From Elusimicrobiota bacterium (GTDB taxonomy: Bacteria; Elusimicrobiota; Endomicrobiia; Endomicrobiales; Endomicrobiaceae): 64,000 nt of DNA. Positions 55,001-61,000 of the stretch are shown piece by piece. A program made the position numbers and the translations under genes. The stretch lies in assembly GCA_017525905.1 (NCBI GenBank), contig JAFXSD010000024.1:1-64000 (forward strand), read 5' to 3'. The stretch's first letter is position 1, and each line of letters starts with the position of its first letter. The notes under the pieces are model-generated. The model searched no databases, was not told where the DNA came from, and saw only the letters and a program-made list of their open reading frames with translations.

Positions 55001-58000
55001 TTTTATAATATGCTTAACGACAAAAGTGTATTAACGGAAGAACAGTTGAAAGAAATAGAAAAAATAGTGGAAGAAGCTAAAGCACAGGAAGAAAAAGCTG
55101 CAGCAGCAAGCAAATCAAAAGCAGAGTTGATAAATGAAATACAAGAAGAATATCCGAATGCAACAATATCACAAGTATATAAAGATGAGAACGGATATGA
55201 ATATATAACAGTAACAGTAAACGGACAAGAGTTCAAACATTACATATTTAAAGATGGAGAAGGAAATTTAAACAGAGATTATGAGAATTATGATAAATTG
55301 GCAGCATTGATGAATGAATACAAAATATCCAAAGAAGAAGCTTCAGCCTTTATGTATCCGAGATGGCAAGATGAGAATGGAAATTGGCAACAAAAAGACA
55401 GAAGTAACATGACTGCAGAAGAGTTGATAGCGGCATATGATCAATATTTGAAAGATGAAGCGATATTTAAGGAGTCAAGTGAATTAAAAGCAGAGTTGAT
55501 AAATGAAATAAAAGAAAAATATCCGAATGCAACAATATCGGAGAAAGTATATAGAGATGAGCAAGGGAATGAATATATAACAGTAACAGTAAACGGACAG
55601 GAGTTCAAACATTACATATTTAAAGGGGAAGAAGGAAATTTAAGTGACAGACTAAACAGAGATTATAAGAATTATGATAAATTGGCAGCATTGATGAATG
55701 AATACAATTTATCCGAACAAGAAGCTTTAAACTTTATGTATCCGAAATGGCAGGATAAGAATGGAAATTGGCAACAAAAAGACAGAAGTAATATGACTGT
55801 GGAAGAGTTGATAGCGGCATATGATCAATATTTGAAAGATGATGCGGAAGCAAAGGAAGCAGGCAAATTAAAAGCAGATTTGATAAATGAAATACAAGGA
55901 AAATATCCTGATGCAACAATATCACAAGTATATGAAGATGAGAACGGATATGAATATGTAACAGTAACAGTAAACGGACAAGAGTTCAAACATTACATAT
56001 TTAAAGGAGAAGAAGGAACTTTAAGTGACAGACTAAACAGAGATTATGAGAATTATGATAAATTGGCAGCATTGATGAATAAATATAATTTGTCCGAACA
56101 AGAAGCTTTAAACTTTATGTATCCGGAATGGAAAGATGAAAACGGAAATTTACAAAAGGGTGACAGGAGTGGGCTGACAACGGAACAGTTGATAGCGGCA
56201 TATGATCAATATTTGAAAGATGATGCGGAAGCAAAGGAAGCAAACAAATTAAAAGCAGATTTGATAAATGAAATACAAGGAAAATATCCTGATGCAACAA
56301 TATCGCCGGTACGTAAAGATGATAACGGATATGAATATGTAGAGGTAACAATAGGTGGAGAAACATTTAAGCATTATATATTTAAAGACGGGGCGGGAAA
56401 TTTATCTGACAGATTAAATAAGGATTATGATGAGTATGGCAAAATAGCAGGAGTAAGAGATTCTTTAGTAGGTAATGATTATACAATAATAAACAGCGGA
56501 CTTGATGAAAACGGGAATTTCTATTATGAAATAGGTAAGAAAATAGGGGATAAAACATATACTACGAGAGTATATCCTATCAAAGATGATAAAGGAAATG
56601 TGCTGAACGTAGATGATTTTAATAAAATATTTGATTATCAAGGGACATTAACCGGAAGTGATTATACGATAATAGGCAGCGGACATGATGAAAATGGCAA
56701 TTTTTATTATGAAGTAAGTAAACAAATAGGCGGTAATACATACAAAACGAAAGTATATCCTATCAAAGATGATAAAGGGAATATTACGGATATAAAAGAT
56801 ATAAATCAATCTTTAAAAGTAGCCAGTGAGATAGACAGAGCTAACGGTATGACATTAGAGCGAAATGAAGATGGAACATTGAAAACAAATGAAGACGGTT
56901 CATATAATGTTACGGTAAAAGTAAACGGAAAGGATGTGACAATACGTGTTTCTCCTACGGCGCAAGATGCTAAGGGGAAATATTATTCTGATAGTGATAA
57001 TTTTGCTGAAAATTTAAGAAAAATGGCAGAGACAGCCGATAAAATAAACAAAGCCGGTAATATGACATTGGAACGAAATGAAGATGGAACACCGAAGATG
57101 AACAAAGATGGCTCGTATAATGTAACGGTAACATTAGGAGATGGTACAAAAATAACAACACAAGTATGGCCAACGGCACAAGATGCTGATGGGAACTATT
57201 ATTCCGATAGCGAAAATTTTATAAGAGATGTAACACAGACAGCGGAAATAGATAAATTTTTAGCAGAATACTATGACGGAGAAGGAACAGGAATAGGGCA
57301 ATACACAAGGAATAAAGACGGTTCGATAACTATACATACTATGGATGGAAAAGTTACGATATATCCTACCGGAGTGAACAGTGAAGATGACTATATATAT
57401 GATACAAGTGATCCTGAAAAAATAATAGCAGATATAAATCAAACTGCAGCGATAAATAAATTTTTGGAAGAAAACTATAAAAAGGGAGAAGGAACAAAAG
57501 TAGGACAATACACAAGGAACGACGACGGTTCTATAACAATACATACTAAAGACGGGGATGTTGATATATATCCCACCGACTATCTTGAAGATGGATATGT
57601 GTATGATACGGATAATCCTGAAAAAATAATAGCAGATATAAATCAAACTGCAGCGATAAATAAATTTTTGGATAAGAACTATGACGGGCAGTACACTAGA
57701 AATGAAGATGGCTCGATAACAATACATACTGCAAACGGAGATGTTACAATATATCCTACCGGGACGATTACAGATAGAGAAGGCAACGAGAGATATATAT
57801 ACGATACAAGTAATCCTGAAAAGATAATAGCAGATATAAATCAAACTGCAGCGATAGATAGATTTTTGGATAAGAACTATGACGGAGAAGGGAAAAATAT
57901 AGGGCAATACACAAGGAATAAAGACGGTTCGATAACAGTACATACTGCAGACGGAGATGTTGTTATATATCCTACTGGAACGATGAAAAATGAAAAAGGT

Positions 58001-61000
58001 GAAGTTGTGTATGTATATGATACAAGCAATCCTCAAAAGATAGTAGATGATATAAATCAGACTGCAGCAGTAGATAAATTTTTGAAACAAACCTATAAAA
58101 AAGGAGAAGGGACAGGAGTAGGTCAATACACTAGGAACGAAGACGGCTCGATAACAATACATACCAAAGACGGAGATGTTGTAATATATCCTACCGGAAC
58201 GATGAAAAACGAAAAAGGTAAAGAGGTATATATATACGACACAAACAATCCTAAAAAGATAGTAGATGATATAAATCAGACAGCCAAAGTCCATAAAACA
58301 TTAAAAGACACATATGGAGATAATAATGTAATACCTAACGAAAATGGTTCGTATAGTGTATTAGTAAGAGATTCACAAGGAAATGTCATAGGAAGTTTAG
58401 AAGTTTGGCCAACAGAAAGAAATGAGAAAGAGCAATATACTTTTAACAAAGATAATTTTAATAACTATCGTAATGCCTATGCCAGCTTGTTGGCTTCCGG
58501 TTATAAGGTAACAGTTAATAAAAATGGTTCGTTTACGGTAACAAAGAACGGACTCACAGTACCTGTATGGCCATTTGATGAAAACGAGAAGTATACATTT
58601 AATATTGATAAATTTAACGAGTATTTCCAATATTTGTTGAACGGCGGAGATCCTGCTAAGTACGGTTGGACATGGTCATCTTCCGAAGATTCATCTTCTG
58701 CAGATTTATATTGGACAGAAGAAGAAACCGCATCTGTATCTGCAAAACATTATACTGCGGATGATATAGTAGCCGGAGAAGTTATCCCTTATGAATATCA
58801 ATTTGACCTTGATAACTTTGATCATGCTATAGCAAATGCTGAGAAAATTTTTGCCGCTACTTCAAAAGAACAACAATCGGTAATGTCTAAATTGGAAAAT
58901 GAAATGACAAAGAAAGAGGAACAAGTTGTGGAAAAAGAATTGTCTTCTTTCCAACAATTCTGGAACGATAATGTAAGAATAATTACTTCCGTAATAATTG
59001 GACTTGTTGGAGTTGCAGCAGCTGTTGTAATGGCTGTTGTATCGGCACCGGCACTTCTTTTTGCAATACCTGTGCTTGTAGTTATCTTTGCTATATATAA
59101 TGCTGTTGCTGATGTCCCGCTCATTACTTTCCCTGTGATCAAAAAAGAGACGGAAACAATCGAAGTATCAAAGCCTGAATTTAATCTTGAACAAAACGAA
59201 TATAAAGAGGGTGATTATAATATTGTTGTTTCCGGCCATGCTGAAAGAAATCAAACAACCGGAATTATATCATATACATATACGAAAACTGCTTATGATG
59301 CACAAGGTAAAAAAGTTTATGAAATAGAAGTTACATCTTTCTCTCTTGAAGAATTGTCTGATCGCTATGTTGTTAGAACCTACGAAAATGGAGTTTTAAA
59401 TAGAGTAGTAGAATGCAACAATACTAACGAGAGAGTATATATTGAAACTGCTTGTGATGATGCCGGAATTGAAAAGGCTAAGAGACAAGTTAATGTTGCA
59501 GAAGCGGAACAAATATACAAAGAGTTAGGCGTAAATTCTATATCTGACTCCGTAAAAATATTCGCAAGCGGTGATTTGAATAAAATGGCAGCCGGTGAAG
59601 AAAAACCTGCATTGTATCCGTTCTATTCTTATCTTCAAAAAACAGATATGTCAGAAGCCGGTAAAGACTTTTTCCAGTTGTATGATAATTCTGTTGCAGG
59701 TATAAATGCTGTACTTGATGATGATACTATAACTGCACAAGCAATATTAAGAGCTATGGCTGATAGAATTATGACTACCGGTCCTGAAAATAAATTGGAT
59801 CTTTCAACCAAAGACGGCTATGAGATGACGGGAGAAATGTTATGGGCAGGAATGTTTGCTTTGTATTGCCAAAAAGCCGGTATAGATATTGATATTAACG
59901 GAAACTCAGCGATATCAACAATACTTAACCATGTTGACGGATACTTAAGTGCGACAAAAATAGAAAAAGACGGCACTCTTGGATTTAAAGGAACAAGATC
60001 TGCCGATTGGGTATCTACCGAGCATATGTTGGATGCAGCAATGTATTATGCTTTGAAAGCAGATGTCGATTCTGACATATTGAAAGGTGATTCTGATGCA
60101 TATAAGAGAGATATTGAATCATTAAAAGCAGTGTTAAATTATATCAATGCAAATTTAGTAAATAAGAAAGATGGTACAATGCAACAAGGTCTAAATGATG
60201 GCAGACAAGCAATGGATACATATACTTGGGGTTATTTGATGTTGTCTGCAATACAAAATATGAAATTGCCCGGTGTAGATATCGATGAAATATTTGGTAA
60301 AAAGAATTTTGCAAATAGTCTTTTGGATAAATTGGTGGTAAGAGGCGGACTTGTCGGTTTTACAAATGAAGGGGAAATTAGTGGTGAGTTTACAATGCAG
60401 GCCTATGCTGCATTTGCGGCTGCCGGCAGAGAAGATGATGCAAATGCCATACTTCAGTCAGCTATAAAAGCAGGCTTGATTGTTATTGATGGGAAAAATA
60501 TTTATGTTAAATATACCGATAAAGCAGGAAAAAATCGTGCAACCGGTTACGATGTAAACCCTGATATTTCTATTGCGGCAACGGGTTGGCTTAAGTGGGG
60601 AATAAATGAATTTGAATCTAGACAAAACGGCGGTAACGGAAATATATTTAATTTAGCGACTTTAGGCAGTTTAGGAGAAATATCGGCAGAAACCAGAGAA
60701 GCCGTAGATGATGTTATTGATTCTCTAAATGCTGTTTCCGATGAAAAAACTACGGATTACAAAAAATACGAAGAAGTCAGCAAAAAAATAGCTGCATATC
60801 TTACAGATGGAACGATAAAGATTGATCAGGCAAAAATATTATATGCTAAAGTACAAGATGCATTAAACAATATGGACTTCACCGAAGGCAGTTCCGTAAG
60901 AATGAAAGTAACAGGGGATGCTATAATAACACAGGAAGCTATGCGTTCGGTAGGATATAGAAAGATTGAAGAAACTACGGGAGTAATAGAAGATAATTCC

